Assembly: GCA_905233555.1 (NCBI GenBank)
Contig: CAJODF010000010.1
Span: forward strand, 1 to 40,114
DNA: 40,114 bases
Direction: 5' to 3'
Source: an uncultured Prevotella sp.
GTDB taxonomy: Bacteria; Bacteroidota; Bacteroidia; Bacteroidales; Bacteroidaceae
The notes below the pieces were generated by a model that was not told the DNA's origin, made no database searches, and saw only the letters and a program-made list of their open reading frames with translations. Positions 1 to 8,608 of this stretch are shown piece by piece. The translations under genes and the position numbers were made by a program. Position 1 is the first letter of the stretch; each line of letters starts with the position of its first letter.

Positions 1-510
1 CATCTGCTCGAAGGTAGGATCGATCACATACTCACCGTTGACACGTGCAACGCGGACTTCCGAAATAGGGCACTCGAAAGGTATATCCGAGCAAGCCAGT
101 GCTGCAGAGGCAGCAAAGCCGGCAAGTGCATCGGGCTGGTCAACGCCGTCGGCGCTGAGCAGCATCACATTTACGAATACTTCTGCGTGATAGTTACTTG
201 GGAACAGTGGACGAAGTACACGGTCCACCAGTCGTGATGTCAGGATTTCATTGTCTGAGGCCTTACCTTCGCGCTTTGTGAATCCCCCAGGGAAACGGCC
301 AGCGGCACTGTACTGTTCACGATAATCTACCTGCAGCGGCATGAAATCTGTTCCGGGAACTGCATCTTTTGCGGCACAAACAGTGGCTAGGAGTACGGTG
401 TTGTTCATCGTCAGCATGACGGCACCATCGGTCTGTTTTGCCACTTTCCCGGTTTCAATGGTGATGGTCCTTCCATCAGCCAATTGAATGGTCTTTTTAA
501 TTACATTCAT
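1..510 (-). CDS. pnp: Polyribonucleotide nucleotidyltransferase (PNPase), N-terminal part; runs off the window
   Basis: PNPase is a phosphorolytic 3'-5' exoribonuclease that degrades mRNA in the cytoplasm, often within an RNA degradosome. Reading the minus strand from the ATG at 510-508 gives 170 codons that continue past base 1. The protein begins [19 protein letters not shown] and carries the first RNase PH-like core, with '[21 protein letters not shown]' (FTKREG and the [16 protein letters not shown] segment are the clearest family signatures). The catalytic second core, KH and S1 domains lie outside the window. The gene is divergent from the lipoprotein gene at 681, with a TAACTTTG box at 587-580 that gives a leader of about 60 nt. 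The family identity is clear from the N-terminal core alone. Confidence 0.95.
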   Translation of the reverse strand, partial: MNVIKKTIQLADGRTITIETGKVAKQTDGAVMLTMNNTVLLATVCAAKDAVPGTDFMPLQVDYREQYSAAGRFPGGFTKREGKASDNEILTSRLVDRVLRPLFPSNYHAEVFVNVMLLSADGVDQPDALAGFAASAALACSDIPFECPISEVRVARVNGEYVIDPTFEQM

Positions 511-545
511 CTTGTTTAAAACATCTAAAAAATAAAAACCTCGGT

Positions 546-587
546 GCGACCCATACGCTGAGAGTCGCTAAAAACGGCGCAAAGTTA
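546..587 (-). promoter_or_regulatory. pnp promoter box and leader hairpin
   Basis: On the minus strand a Bacteroidota -7 box TAACTTTG lies at 587-580; no TTTG is seen at the usual -33 distance. The leader between it and the pnp ATG can fold a 7-bp hairpin (GCGACTC at 568-562 with GGGTCGC at 552-546, one T-G pair). In enterobacteria the pnp leader hairpin is the target of RNase III and PNPase autoregulation; whether this shorter hairpin does the same is only inference. Confidence 0.5.
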
Positions 588-650
588 CACATTATTATAT
601 TAAAAAACGAAGAAATCGTGAATATTTTTCGTTTTTTATGAAAAATGTAC

Positions 651-658
651 TACCTTTG
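651..658 (+). promoter_or_regulatory. Promoter -7 box of the 681-9381 gene cluster
   Basis: TACCTTTG matches the Bacteroidota -7 consensus TAnnTTTG; the -33 position holds TTTC (627-630) instead of TTTG. The box overlaps an in-frame ATG at 645, which excludes that ATG as the translation start and favours 681, leaving a leader of about 15 nt. Confidence 0.7.
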
Positions 659-680
659 CACCCGCAAATCGAAAAATGGA

Positions 681-1838
681 ATGAATATGAAGCATATTTG
701 GAAGGCAGCCGCCATCATCTTGGCTGCAATAACCATTGCCTCATGCGGCAATAAGAAATTCAACGTGGAGGGGCAGATTACCAACGCCAAGGACTCCGTG
801 CTCTACTTCGAGAACGTGGGAATTGAGCAGGTAAGTGTACTCGACTCCGTGAAACTGGGCGAGGACGGAAGTTTCTCTTTCAGTGAGGAGGCCCCGCTAG
901 CCCCGGAGTTCTATCGCCTGAGGATTTCCGACCAGATCATCAACGTCAGCATCGACTCCACGGAAACGGTGACCATCAAGGCACAGTATCCGCTGATGGC
1001 TACAAACTATGAGGTCAGCGGCTCTGACAACTGTCAGAAGATCAAGGAACTGGCCCTGAAGCAGATCAGTCTGCACAAGGAGGCTATGGCTATCCAGGAG
1101 AACACAGACTTGGGTGTGGATGAGGCTAACGACAGCATCATGAAACTCATCGATCTATACAAACAGGATATCAAGAGCAACTATATCTTCAAGGAGCCGA
1201 TGAAGGCCTACAGTTATTTCGCTTTGTTCCAGACTCTCGGCAACTGGCTGCTTTTCAATCCCCGCAGCAATAAGGAAGATATCAAGGTGTTTGCCGCCGT
1301 GGCCACCAGTTGGGACACATATCACCCCCATTCCGAGCGCGGTCAGAACCTGCATAACATCGCCATCGAGGGCATGAAGAACCAGCGCATCGTGGAGGCA
1401 GAGCAGAACCAGACCATCGATGCCAGCAAAGTGACCGAGGCCGGTGTGCTCGACATTGCCCTGACCGACAATAAGGGTCAGACACGTCGTCTGACAGATT
1501 TGAAAGGCAAGGTGGTGCTGCTCGATTTCCATGTCTTTGCCCTGAAGGATTCGCCCGCACGTATCCTTTCACTCCGCGAACTGTATAACAAATACCAGGC
1601 TCAGGGTTTTGAGGTCTATCAAGTCAGCCTTGATTCCGACGAGCATTTCTGGAAACAGCAGACAGCAGCCCTGCCTTGGGTCTGTGTGCGCGATGCGGAT
1701 GGCATGCAGTCGCAACAGTTGATGTTGTATAACATCCAAACTATCCCTGATTTCTTCCTGATTGATCGCGGCAACAACCTCGTGAAGCGTGCTGTCCAGA
1801 TCAAGGATTTGGAGGCTGAGATCAAGAAACTGCTGTAA
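681..1838 (+). CDS. DUF4369/TlpA-like thioredoxin-fold lipoprotein without redox cysteines
   Basis: Translation from ATG 681 (an ATG two codons later is also possible) gives 385 aa. It has a lipoprotein signal ending ITIASC-G, then an N-terminal beta-rich DUF4369-type region (about residues 25-120, beginning FNVEGQITNAKDSVLYFEN). A helical middle follows, then a C-terminal AhpC/TlpA-type thioredoxin fold (about 257-385: 'LKGKVVLLDF', 'FEVYQVSLDSD', 'IPDFFLIDR'). Relatives are periplasmic or outer-membrane-anchored thiol-disulfide oxidoreductases. Here the segment that should hold W-C-x-x-C reads DFHVFALKDSPAR (282-294) and contains no cysteine, so ordinary disulfide exchange is not expected. 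It is the first gene of a likely seven-gene operon, followed by a GTGAAAA tract and the esterase gene 38 nt downstream. The family is clear; the substrate or binding partner is unknown. Confidence 0.85.
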   Translation: MNMKHIWKAAAIILAAITIASCGNKKFNVEGQITNAKDSVLYFENVGIEQVSVLDSVKLGEDGSFSFSEEAPLAPEFYRLRISDQIINVSIDSTETVTIKAQYPLMATNYEVSGSDNCQKIKELALKQISLHKEAMAIQENTDLGVDEANDSIMKLIDLYKQDIKSNYIFKEPMKAYSYFALFQTLGNWLLFNPRSNKEDIKVFAAVATSWDTYHPHSERGQNLHNIAIEGMKNQRIVEAEQNQTIDASKVTEAGVLDIALTDNKGQTRRLTDLKGKVVLLDFHVFALKDSPARILSLRELYNKYQAQGFEVYQVSLDSDEHFWKQQTAALPWVCVRDADGMQSQQLMLYNIQTIPDFFLIDRGNNLVKRAVQIKDLEAEIKKLL

Positions 1839-1874
1839 AGGTGAAAAGGTGAAAAAGTGAAAAGGTGAAAAAGG
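1839..1874 (+). repeat. GTGAAAA stop tract, copy 1
   Basis: Directly after the TAA of the lipoprotein gene come four units of (A)GGTGAAAA(A). TGA triplets recur every 8 nt, so TGA occurs in all three frames. The last unit, AAAAAGG, lies 2 nt before the ATG at 1877 and may also act as a purine-rich ribosome-binding region. Similar tracts occur at 3331, 10561 and 11354. Confidence 0.8.
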
Positions 1875-1876
1875 AC

Positions 1877-3334
1877 ATGAAAAGAGTTCTGACTATCCTG
1901 ACAATCAGCGTACTGGTGCTGACAGCCCAGGCCAAAGTAAGGTTACCGCATATCATCAGCGATAACATGGTACTGCAGCAGCAGACGGATGTGCGTCTCT
2001 GGGGATGGGCCAAGCCCGGCAAGACCGTCAAGGTGACCACCTCATGGAATGAGACTGCCACAGCCCAAACCGGTAAGGACGGGAAATGGCTGGTGAAGGT
2101 CAGAACACCACAAGCCTCATACGCACCGCTCTCCGTTACCTTCGACGATGGTGAACCTTTGACCATCCACAACGTGGTGGCCGGCGAGGTATGGGTATGT
2201 GCAGGACAGTCGAATATGGAGATGCCCGTCAAGGGCTTCGGCATGTGTCCTGTGGAGGATTACAACCATCATGTGATTGATGCCATCAATTCCAAGGGTG
2301 TGCGTAGCGTGAAGATACCAAGTGAGATGCGTGCTACCCCTCAGGACGATGCCCAGTGCGAATGGCGCCTGTGTTCACCGCAGACAGTCGGTGAGTTCTC
2401 CGCAACCGGTTATTTCTTCGCCCGTCTGTTGAGTCGTACACTCGACATCCCCGTAGGCATCATAGAAGCCAATAAAGGAGGTACGCGCGTGGAAAGTTGG
2501 CTCACTAAAGAGAATCTGGAGAAATATACCAACGACCCCACAGACTCCGTAGAGATCTGTAAGAAATGGGCAGAATGGGACTATCACCGTTCATTGCTCT
2601 GGGGTAATGGTACTTTTAATCCCATTCTGAACTATATCGTTAAGGGTATCCTTTATTATCAGGGTTGCTCGAATGTGGGCGACCCGGGCGATCAGTATTC
2701 GCAGCGCATGAAACTGCTTGTGGAGCAGTGGCGCTCACAGTTCGGACTCGGCGAGATTCCTTTCTATTTCGTACAGATAGCCCCATGGGCATACGACGAC
2801 GGTAATGTCGATGGCATCAGCGGTGCTCTCCTTCGCGAACAGCAGTGGAAGGCCGCACAGATTATTCCCAACAGCAGTCTAGTATGTATCAACGACCTTG
2901 TCTATCCCTATGAGTACTCGCAGATACATCCTGCTCAGAAACAACCCGTGGGCGAACGTCTGGCTTTCACAGCCTTGAACCGAGACTACGGATTCGAGAC
3001 AATTCAATACAAGAGTTCTTCGTATAAGGATATGACTATCAAGAACGATACCGTCTTCATCCATACACAGGACAACTACTGGTGCGATGCGCCTTTCGAG
3101 CAGATGGAAGGCTTTGAGATTGCCGGTGATGACAAGGTGTTCCACCCTGCCAGCGCCAAGCATTTCTGGCAGCCCGGCGGGGGTTATTGGGATGAGGCCA
3201 TCATCGTTACCTCACCAGAGGTGAAAAAACCCGTGGCCGTCCGTTATTGTTTCAAGAACTTCCAGATCGGTAATGTCCACAATGGTGGCAACCTGCCGCT
3301 CTTCCCATTCCGTACAGACAACTGGGAGAAGTGA
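1877..3334 (+). CDS. Sialate O-acetylesterase-like SGNH hydrolase
   Basis: The ATG at 1877 gives 485 aa with a signal peptide (MKRVLTILTISVLVLTAQA); a GTG four codons upstream lies inside the repeat tract and is less likely. The N-terminal beta domain 'DNMVLQQQTDVRLWGWAKPG' and the SGNH block I GQSNM (110-114, nucleophile Ser112) are typical of 9-O-acetyl sialic acid esterases of the SASA family. The catalytic His is in IHPAQKQPVGERLA (His351). The region 'NKGGTRVESWL' and 'YYQGCSNVG' match conserved blocks II and III. Known relatives remove acetyl groups from sialic acid or from plant and host glycans in the periplasm. The exact substrate cannot be told. The gene lies between a lipoprotein and a NUDIX gene in the same transcription unit; its TGA stop is part of a short GTGAAAA tract. 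Confidence 0.88.
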   Translation: MKRVLTILTISVLVLTAQAKVRLPHIISDNMVLQQQTDVRLWGWAKPGKTVKVTTSWNETATAQTGKDGKWLVKVRTPQASYAPLSVTFDDGEPLTIHNVVAGEVWVCAGQSNMEMPVKGFGMCPVEDYNHHVIDAINSKGVRSVKIPSEMRATPQDDAQCEWRLCSPQTVGEFSATGYFFARLLSRTLDIPVGIIEANKGGTRVESWLTKENLEKYTNDPTDSVEICKKWAEWDYHRSLLWGNGTFNPILNYIVKGILYYQGCSNVGDPGDQYSQRMKLLVEQWRSQFGLGEIPFYFVQIAPWAYDDGNVDGISGALLREQQWKAAQIIPNSSLVCINDLVYPYEYSQIHPAQKQPVGERLAFTALNRDYGFETIQYKSSSYKDMTIKNDTVFIHTQDNYWCDAPFEQMEGFEIAGDDKVFHPASAKHFWQPGGGYWDEAIIVTSPEVKKPVAVRYCFKNFQIGNVHNGGNLPLFPFRTDNWEK

Positions 3335-3350
3335 AAAAGTGAATAGGTAA
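3331..3350 (+). repeat. GTGAAAA stop tract, copy 2 (short)
   Basis: The sequence GTGAAAAAGTGAATAGGTAA begins one base before the esterase stop codon (TGA 3332-3334) and so supplies that stop. A second TGA follows 8 nt later in another frame. It ends 2 nt before the NUDIX start codon. Confidence 0.7.
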
Positions 3351-3352
3351 GA

Positions 3353-3889
3353 ATGAAAGAGCATCCACTAGAATTATTCCACTATTGTCCGAAGTGCGGT
3401 AGTCCTGACTTCGAGATCAATAACGCCCTGAGCAGGCATTGTTCCAGTTGCGGATTCACCTATTACCAGAACCCCCGTGCCTCTACGGCAGCCTTCATCC
3501 TGAACGGCAAAGGAGAGTTGTTGGTAGCCCGCCGAGGTAAGGAACCCGCCATGGGAACACTCGACCTACCAGGTGGATTCGTAGATAACAACGAAAATGC
3601 CGAACAAGGGATGGTAAGGGAAATCTTCGAGGAGACCGGTCTCACTATCGACAGCGCCGATGTGACCTACCTCTACTCTATTCCCAATGTTTATCGCTAT
3701 TCAGGCATGGATATCCATACCCTCGACCTCTTCTTCCTCTGCCATGTAGAAGACGATGTCGTCGTCAAGGCTGCAGACGATGCTGCCGCCTGTTTCTGGG
3801 TACCGTTGCGCGAGGTTTATGTAGAGCGCTTTGGACTACGCTCCGTCCGACAGGCGGTACATACCTTCTTACAGAGAAAATATAAATAA
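3353..3889 (+). CDS. NUDIX hydrolase with N-terminal zinc ribbon
   Basis: This 178-aa protein starts with a zinc ribbon (CPKC at residues 12-15 and CSSC at 30-33, 'GFTYYQNP'), as in NudC-like NUDIX proteins. The NUDIX domain has a complete box, G-x5-E-x7-REIFEETG-L ('GFVDNNENAEQGMVREIFEE'), so hydrolysis of a nucleoside diphosphate linked to X is expected with Mg2+. The zinc ribbon plus a short NUDIX domain is common in Bacteroidota, but the substrate (NADH, ADP-ribose or another) cannot be fixed. The NudC-type SQPWPFPxS motif is not seen. It lies 18 nt after the esterase and 8 nt before topA, so it is very likely cotranscribed with them. Confidence 0.88.
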   Translation: MKEHPLELFHYCPKCGSPDFEINNALSRHCSSCGFTYYQNPRASTAAFILNGKGELLVARRGKEPAMGTLDLPGGFVDNNENAEQGMVREIFEETGLTIDSADVTYLYSIPNVYRYSGMDIHTLDLFFLCHVEDDVVVKAADDAAACFWVPLREVYVERFGLRSVRQAVHTFLQRKYK

Positions 3890-3897
3890 AACAAAAT

Positions 3898-6195
3898 ATG
3901 CAAAAAAATCTCGTAATTGTAGAGTCTCCCGCTAAGGCAAAGACGATAGAAAAGTTCCTGGGCAGTGACTTCAAGGTCATGTCGAGTTATGGTCACATCC
4001 GGGATCTGAAGAAGAAAGAATTGAGCATCGACGATGATACGCTCGAACCAGAATATGAAATCCCTGAAGACAAGAAGAAACTCGTCAACGAACTGAAGTC
4101 GAATGCGAAAAAGGCAGAGAAAGTCTGGCTGGCATCCGATGAAGACCGTGAGGGAGAGGCCATTTCATGGCATCTGTGCGAGGTGCTGGGACTCGATGAG
4201 AAGAAGACCAACCGTATCGTATTCCACGAAATCACCAAACCGGCTATTCTGGAGGCTATCGAACATCCGCGGCATCTGGATATGAACCTTGTAAATGCCC
4301 AGCAGGCCCGTCGTGTGCTTGACCGTCTGGTAGGTTTCAAACTCTCACCCGTATTGTGGCGCAAGGTAAAGCCTGCTCTCTCGGCTGGTCGTGTGCAGAG
4401 TGTGGCCGTACGTCTTATTGTGGAACGCGAACGGGAAATACAGGATTTTAAGAGCGAACCCTTCTATAATGTCTATGGAACGTTTGCCATCATGAATCCT
4501 GATGGCTCCGCTATGGAGGTCAAGGCACAGTTAGCCAACAAACTCAAGACCTATGAGGAAGTCATCGATTTCCTTGAGAAATGCAAAGAAGCTACCTTCA
4601 CGGTGGAGAGCATCAACAAGAAACCGATGAAACGTACGCCGGCTCCTCCGTTCACCACTTCTACACTGCAACAAGAGGCTGCCCGTAAACTTGGTTTCAC
4701 GGTCAGTCAGACCATGATGGTGGCTCAGCACCTTTATGAAAGCGGACGTATCACCTATATGCGTACCGACTCTGTCAACCTGTCGAAACTCTGTCTGGGT
4801 GCCAGCAAACAGGAGATTATCAATCTCTATGGAGAGCAGTACAGTAAGACACGCCAGTATCACACCAGTTCCAAAGGTGCCCAGGAGGCTCACGAAGCCA
4901 TCCGTCCTACCTATATGGACAAAACAGAAATAGAGGGTACAGCCCAGGAGAAACGTCTCTACGAATTGATCTGGAAACGGACCATCGCCAGTCAAATGGC
5001 AGATGCTGAAATCGAGAAGACAACAGTTAATATCAATATCTCTACAACTGACGAACAGTTTGTAGCCCAGGGCGAAGTGGTAAAGTTCGACGGTTTTATT
5101 AAAGTCTATCGTGAATCCGTTGACGATGAGGAGCAACAGGACGAATACGCCCACATCCTGCCCCCGTTGAAGAAAGGTCAGGAACTGACACGTCGTGAGA
5201 TTCAGGCCACAGAACGCTTTACCCAAGGTCCCCAGCGTTATACAGAGGCTAGTCTCGTACACAAACTGGAGGAGTTGGGTATCGGTCGCCCGTCAACCTA
5301 TGCTCCGACAATCTCCACCATCCAACAGCGTGAGTATGTCCAGAAAGGCGACAAGAAAGGTGAGGAGCGCACCTATACGGTTGATATTCTGAAAGGAAAA
5401 CAGATTGCGCAGAAGAAGCGTAAGGAACTGGTCGGTTCAGATAAGGGTAAACTGTTACCAACCGATATCGGAATCGTCGTGAATGACTTCCTGATGAAGA
5501 ACTTCAAGGAAATCATGGACTATAACTTTACGGCCAAGGTGGAGCAGGACTTCGATAAGATTGCCGAAGGGAATGAGAAATGGCAGTCGATGCTGAAGGC
5601 GTTCTACAAAGATTTCGAGCCTTCTGTGGAGGATACCCTGAATAGTCGTCAGGAGCACAAGGCCGGTGAGCGCCAACTGGGTGCCGACCCAAAGACAGGC
5701 AGACCCGTCTTCGTGAAAATCGGACGCTTCGGACCTGTGGTTCAGATTGGCACAGCAGATGATCAGGAGAAACCCCAGTTTGCCCAGTTGCCCAAGGAGC
5801 AGAGTATGGAGGCTATCACCCTTGATGAAGCACTAGAACTCTTCAAGTTGCCTCGTACCCTTGGAAACTATGAAGGTATGACCGTCACCATTGGTACCGG
5901 ACGCTTCGGACCATACGTCCTACACGACCGGAAGTTTACCTCACTGCCAAAGGGCGAAGACCCGATGACCATCACACTTGAAAAGGCGATTGAACTGATC
6001 AACGAGAAACGTCACCAAGAGACGAAGAAGCATATGAAATTCTTCATGGAAGATCCCAAACTGGAAATTCTGAATGGTCGCTATGGCCCATACTTGGCAT
6101 ACGACGGGAAGAACTACCGTCTGCCGAAATCGATGCATGAGAAAGTGGCAGACCTGACATACGAGGAATGCATGAAGATTATCAATAAGGCATGA
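3898..6195 (+). CDS. topA: DNA topoisomerase I (type IA)
   Basis: The 765-aa protein relaxes negative supercoils by single-strand passage. It opens with the TOPRIM domain (LVIVESPAKAKTIEKFLG; acidic DEDREGEAISWH near residue 80). The core contains 'LSAGRVQSVAVRLIVERE' and the active-site segment SGRITYMRTDSVNLS, with the catalytic tyrosine at residue 287. The C-terminus has no cysteine-rich zinc fingers. Instead it has three Topo-C repeats with the shared pattern GRFGP/GRYGP ('VFVKIGRFGPVVQIG', 'TIGTGRFGPYVLHD', 'LNGRYGPYLAYDG'), the usual arrangement in Bacteroidota. The ATG is 8 nt after the NUDIX stop. The TGA stop overlaps the aroK ATG (ATGA at 6192-6195), which suggests translational coupling. 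Confidence 0.97.
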   Translation: MQKNLVIVESPAKAKTIEKFLGSDFKVMSSYGHIRDLKKKELSIDDDTLEPEYEIPEDKKKLVNELKSNAKKAEKVWLASDEDREGEAISWHLCEVLGLDEKKTNRIVFHEITKPAILEAIEHPRHLDMNLVNAQQARRVLDRLVGFKLSPVLWRKVKPALSAGRVQSVAVRLIVEREREIQDFKSEPFYNVYGTFAIMNPDGSAMEVKAQLANKLKTYEEVIDFLEKCKEATFTVESINKKPMKRTPAPPFTTSTLQQEAARKLGFTVSQTMMVAQHLYESGRITYMRTDSVNLSKLCLGASKQEIINLYGEQYSKTRQYHTSSKGAQEAHEAIRPTYMDKTEIEGTAQEKRLYELIWKRTIASQMADAEIEKTTVNINISTTDEQFVAQGEVVKFDGFIKVYRESVDDEEQQDEYAHILPPLKKGQELTRREIQATERFTQGPQRYTEASLVHKLEELGIGRPSTYAPTISTIQQREYVQKGDKKGEERTYTVDILKGKQIAQKKRKELVGSDKGKLLPTDIGIVVNDFLMKNFKEIMDYNFTAKVEQDFDKIAEGNEKWQSMLKAFYKDFEPSVEDTLNSRQEHKAGERQLGADPKTGRPVFVKIGRFGPVVQIGTADDQEKPQFAQLPKEQSMEAITLDEALELFKLPRTLGNYEGMTVTIGTGRFGPYVLHDRKFTSLPKGEDPMTITLEKAIELINEKRHQETKKHMKFFMEDPKLEILNGRYGPYLAYDGKNYRLPKSMHEKVADLTYEECMKIINKA

Positions 6196-6719
6196 AGAGA
6201 GTCATCCTCATAGGCTACATGGGTGCTGGTAAGACGACTGTCGGCAAAGCACTTGCACAGGAACTTGGCATCACTTTCTACGATCTCGACTGGTATATCT
6301 CCAGTCGGATGCGCAAGACCATTGCCCAGATCTTCGAGGAACGTGGCGAAGACGGATTCCGGCAGATAGAGCGCAATATGCTCCACGAAGTGGCCGAGTT
6401 TGAGGATGTTGTCATCAGTTGCGGAGGAGGGACCCCCTGTTTCTTCGATAATATCGACTACATGAACCAGCAGGCGCCTGTGGTCTATCTGAAAGCAGAA
6501 CCAGAAGTGCTCTACAAGCATCTAGCTATGAGCAAAAACGACCGTCCGTTACTACGTGGAAAAAGTCAGGAAGAACTGATCACTTTCATCCGCGAGCAAC
6601 TGGATAAGCGGGAGCCTTTCTATACAAAGGCTGCCTATTCCCTCGATGTTAGTCTGATGGATGACTATACTAAGATCAAGAACAGCGTAGCCCAGGTTAG
6701 AAAGTTATTGAATATATGA
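6192..6719 (+). CDS. aroK: Shikimate kinase
   Basis: This 175-aa cytoplasmic enzyme phosphorylates shikimate with ATP in the pathway to chorismate and aromatic amino acids. The P-loop is GYMGAGKTTVGKALA. The shikimate-binding residues are in 'FYDLDWYISSRM' and 'RGEDGFRQIE', and 'VISCGGGTPCF' holds the conserved GGG. The lid arginine is in 'NDRPLLRG'. Length and motif order are normal. It overlaps topA upstream and speA downstream, each by ATGA, so topA-aroK-speA appear translationally coupled. Confidence 0.95.
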   Translation: MKRVILIGYMGAGKTTVGKALAQELGITFYDLDWYISSRMRKTIAQIFEERGEDGFRQIERNMLHEVAEFEDVVISCGGGTPCFFDNIDYMNQQAPVVYLKAEPEVLYKHLAMSKNDRPLLRGKSQEELITFIREQLDKREPFYTKAAYSLDVSLMDDYTKIKNSVAQVRKLLNI

Positions 6720-8608
6720 AAAAATGGACCATTGAAGACTCCAAGGAGCTCTACAACATCAACGGTTGGGGAACGTCCTACTTCGGCATCAACGAAAAAG
6801 GTGATGTCTATGTCTCACCATGTAAGAATGATACGCAGATTGACCTGCGTGAAGTGATGGACGAACTGGCATTGCGCGATGTCACGTCACCCGTCCTGCT
6901 CCGTTTCCCGGATATCCTCGACAACCGTATCGAGAAAACCTGGAGTTGCTTCAAGAAAGCATCGGAGGAGTACGACTACAAAGGTGAGAATTATGTAGTC
7001 TATCCCATCAAGGTAAACCAGATGCAGCCCGTCGTCGAAGAGATTATCTCTCACGGACGGAAATTCAACCTGGGACTGGAGGCTGGTTCAAAGCCCGAAT
7101 TGCATGCCGTCATCGCGATGCAATGCCAAAGCGACTCCATCATTGTGTGCAACGGCTACAAGGACCAGAGTTACATCGAACTCGCCCTGTTGGCACAGAA
7201 AATGGGCAAGCAAATCTTCATCGTCGTAGAGAAGATGAACGAACTGGAGATCATTGCCAAAGAGGCTAAAAAAATGAATATCCGTCCGAACATCGGTATT
7301 CGTATCAAACTGGCTTCGAGTGGTTCTGGCAAATGGGAAGAGAGTGGTGGTGACGCTTCGAAATTTGGCTTGACAAGCGCTGAACTGTTAGAAGCTTTAG
7401 AGTTGCTGGACAAGAAAGACATGCGCGACTGTCTGCGCCTAATCCATTTCCATATCGGCTCGCAGATTACCAAGATCCGTCGTATCCAGACAGCATTAAG
7501 AGAGGCCTCACAATTCTATATCCAGTTACACAAGATGGGTTATAATGTGGACTTCGTTGACTGTGGCGGTGGTCTGGGTGTCGATTACGACGGTACCCGT
7601 TCCCCATCAAGTGAGTCTTCGGTCAACTACTCTATCCAGGAATATGTCAACGACTGTATCTACACTTTTGTAGATGCCGCTAACAAGAACGACCTGCCCC
7701 ACCCCAATATCATTACTGAGAGCGGACGTTCTCTGGCTGCCCATCACTCGGTATTAGTGATTGATGTGCTGGAAACAGCCTCACTCCCTGAAATGCCAGA
7801 GGAGTTTGAGCCGGATGAGAACAGCCATCAGTTAGTAAAAGACCTCTATGAGATCTGGGATAACCTCTCGCCTCGTAACGTGCTCGAAGACTGGCACGAT
7901 GCCGAGCAAATCCGTGAAGAGGTGCTCGACCTGTTCAGTCATGGTATTGTCGATTTGAAGACCCGTGCCGAGGTAGAAGCCATGTATTGGAGTGTCTGTC
8001 ACGAGATCCATGCCCTGGCCAAGAGCCTGAAACATATCCCCGAGGAACTGATGAAGATTGACAAACTCCTTGCAGACAAGTACTTCTGCAACTTCTCACT
8101 CTTCCAAAGCCTCAGTGACTCATGGGCCATCGACCAGGTCTTCCCGATCATGCCCATCCAGCGTCTCGACGAACGTCCTACGCGAAATGCAACCATCCAG
8201 GACATTACCTGTGACAGTGACGGTAAAATCGCCAACTTCACAACCAATCGTCACAACGCCCATGCCCTACCCGTTCACTCGTTGAAGAAGAACGAACCCT
8301 ATTACCTCGGAGTGTTCCTCGTGGGAGCCTATCAGGAGATTCTCGGCGACATGCATAATCTCTTCGGAGACACCAATGCCGTCCATATCTCTGTGAAAGA
8401 CGGAACATACCATATTGATCAGATCATTGACGGTGAGACTGTGGAAGAAGTGCTCGAATACGTGCAGTATAATCCGAAGAAACTCGTGCGCCAGTTAGAA
8501 GTGTGGGTTGCTAAGAGCGTGAAGCAGGGAAAGATTTCCCTCGAAGAAGGCAAGGAATTCCTCAGTAACTATCGCTCCGGCCTCTACGGCTATACTTACC
8601 TGGAATAA
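6716..8608 (+). CDS. speA: Biosynthetic arginine decarboxylase
   Basis: The 630-aa PLP enzyme converts arginine to agmatine, the first step of the agmatine route to putrescine and spermidine. The PLP lysine is Lys99 in 'VVYPIKVNQMQPVVEEI', followed by 'GLEAGSKPELHAVIA'. Further fold-III barrel motifs are 'HFHIGSQI' and 'VDCGGGLGVDYDGT'; the C-terminal beta domain contains 'FQSLSDSWAIDQVFPIMPI' and 'LVGAYQEILGDMHNLFGDTN'. Length and motifs fit SpeA, not the shorter lysine/ornithine enzymes. It overlaps aroK by 4 nt and argB by 1 nt (TAATG). Placing it beside argB joins arginine synthesis with arginine-to-polyamine conversion. Confidence 0.96.
   Translation: MKKWTIEDSKELYNINGWGTSYFGINEKGDVYVSPCKNDTQIDLREVMDELALRDVTSPVLLRFPDILDNRIEKTWSCFKKASEEYDYKGENYVVYPIKVNQMQPVVEEIISHGRKFNLGLEAGSKPELHAVIAMQCQSDSIIVCNGYKDQSYIELALLAQKMGKQIFIVVEKMNELEIIAKEAKKMNIRPNIGIRIKLASSGSGKWEESGGDASKFGLTSAELLEALELLDKKDMRDCLRLIHFHIGSQITKIRRIQTALREASQFYIQLHKMGYNVDFVDCGGGLGVDYDGTRSPSSESSVNYSIQEYVNDCIYTFVDAANKNDLPHPNIITESGRSLAAHHSVLVIDVLETASLPEMPEEFEPDENSHQLVKDLYEIWDNLSPRNVLEDWHDAEQIREEVLDLFSHGIVDLKTRAEVEAMYWSVCHEIHALAKSLKHIPEELMKIDKLLADKYFCNFSLFQSLSDSWAIDQVFPIMPIQRLDERPTRNATIQDITCDSDGKIANFTTNRHNAHALPVHSLKKNEPYYLGVFLVGAYQEILGDMHNLFGDTNAVHISVKDGTYHIDQIIDGETVEEVLEYVQYNPKKLVRQLEVWVAKSVKQGKISLEEGKEFLSNYRSGLYGYTYLE

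Noticed and set aside
645..680. Upstream in-frame ATG for the thioredoxin-fold lipoprotein (MYYLCTRKS)
   Set aside because: It overlaps the TACCTTTG promoter box; the lipoprotein signal is only sensible from 681.
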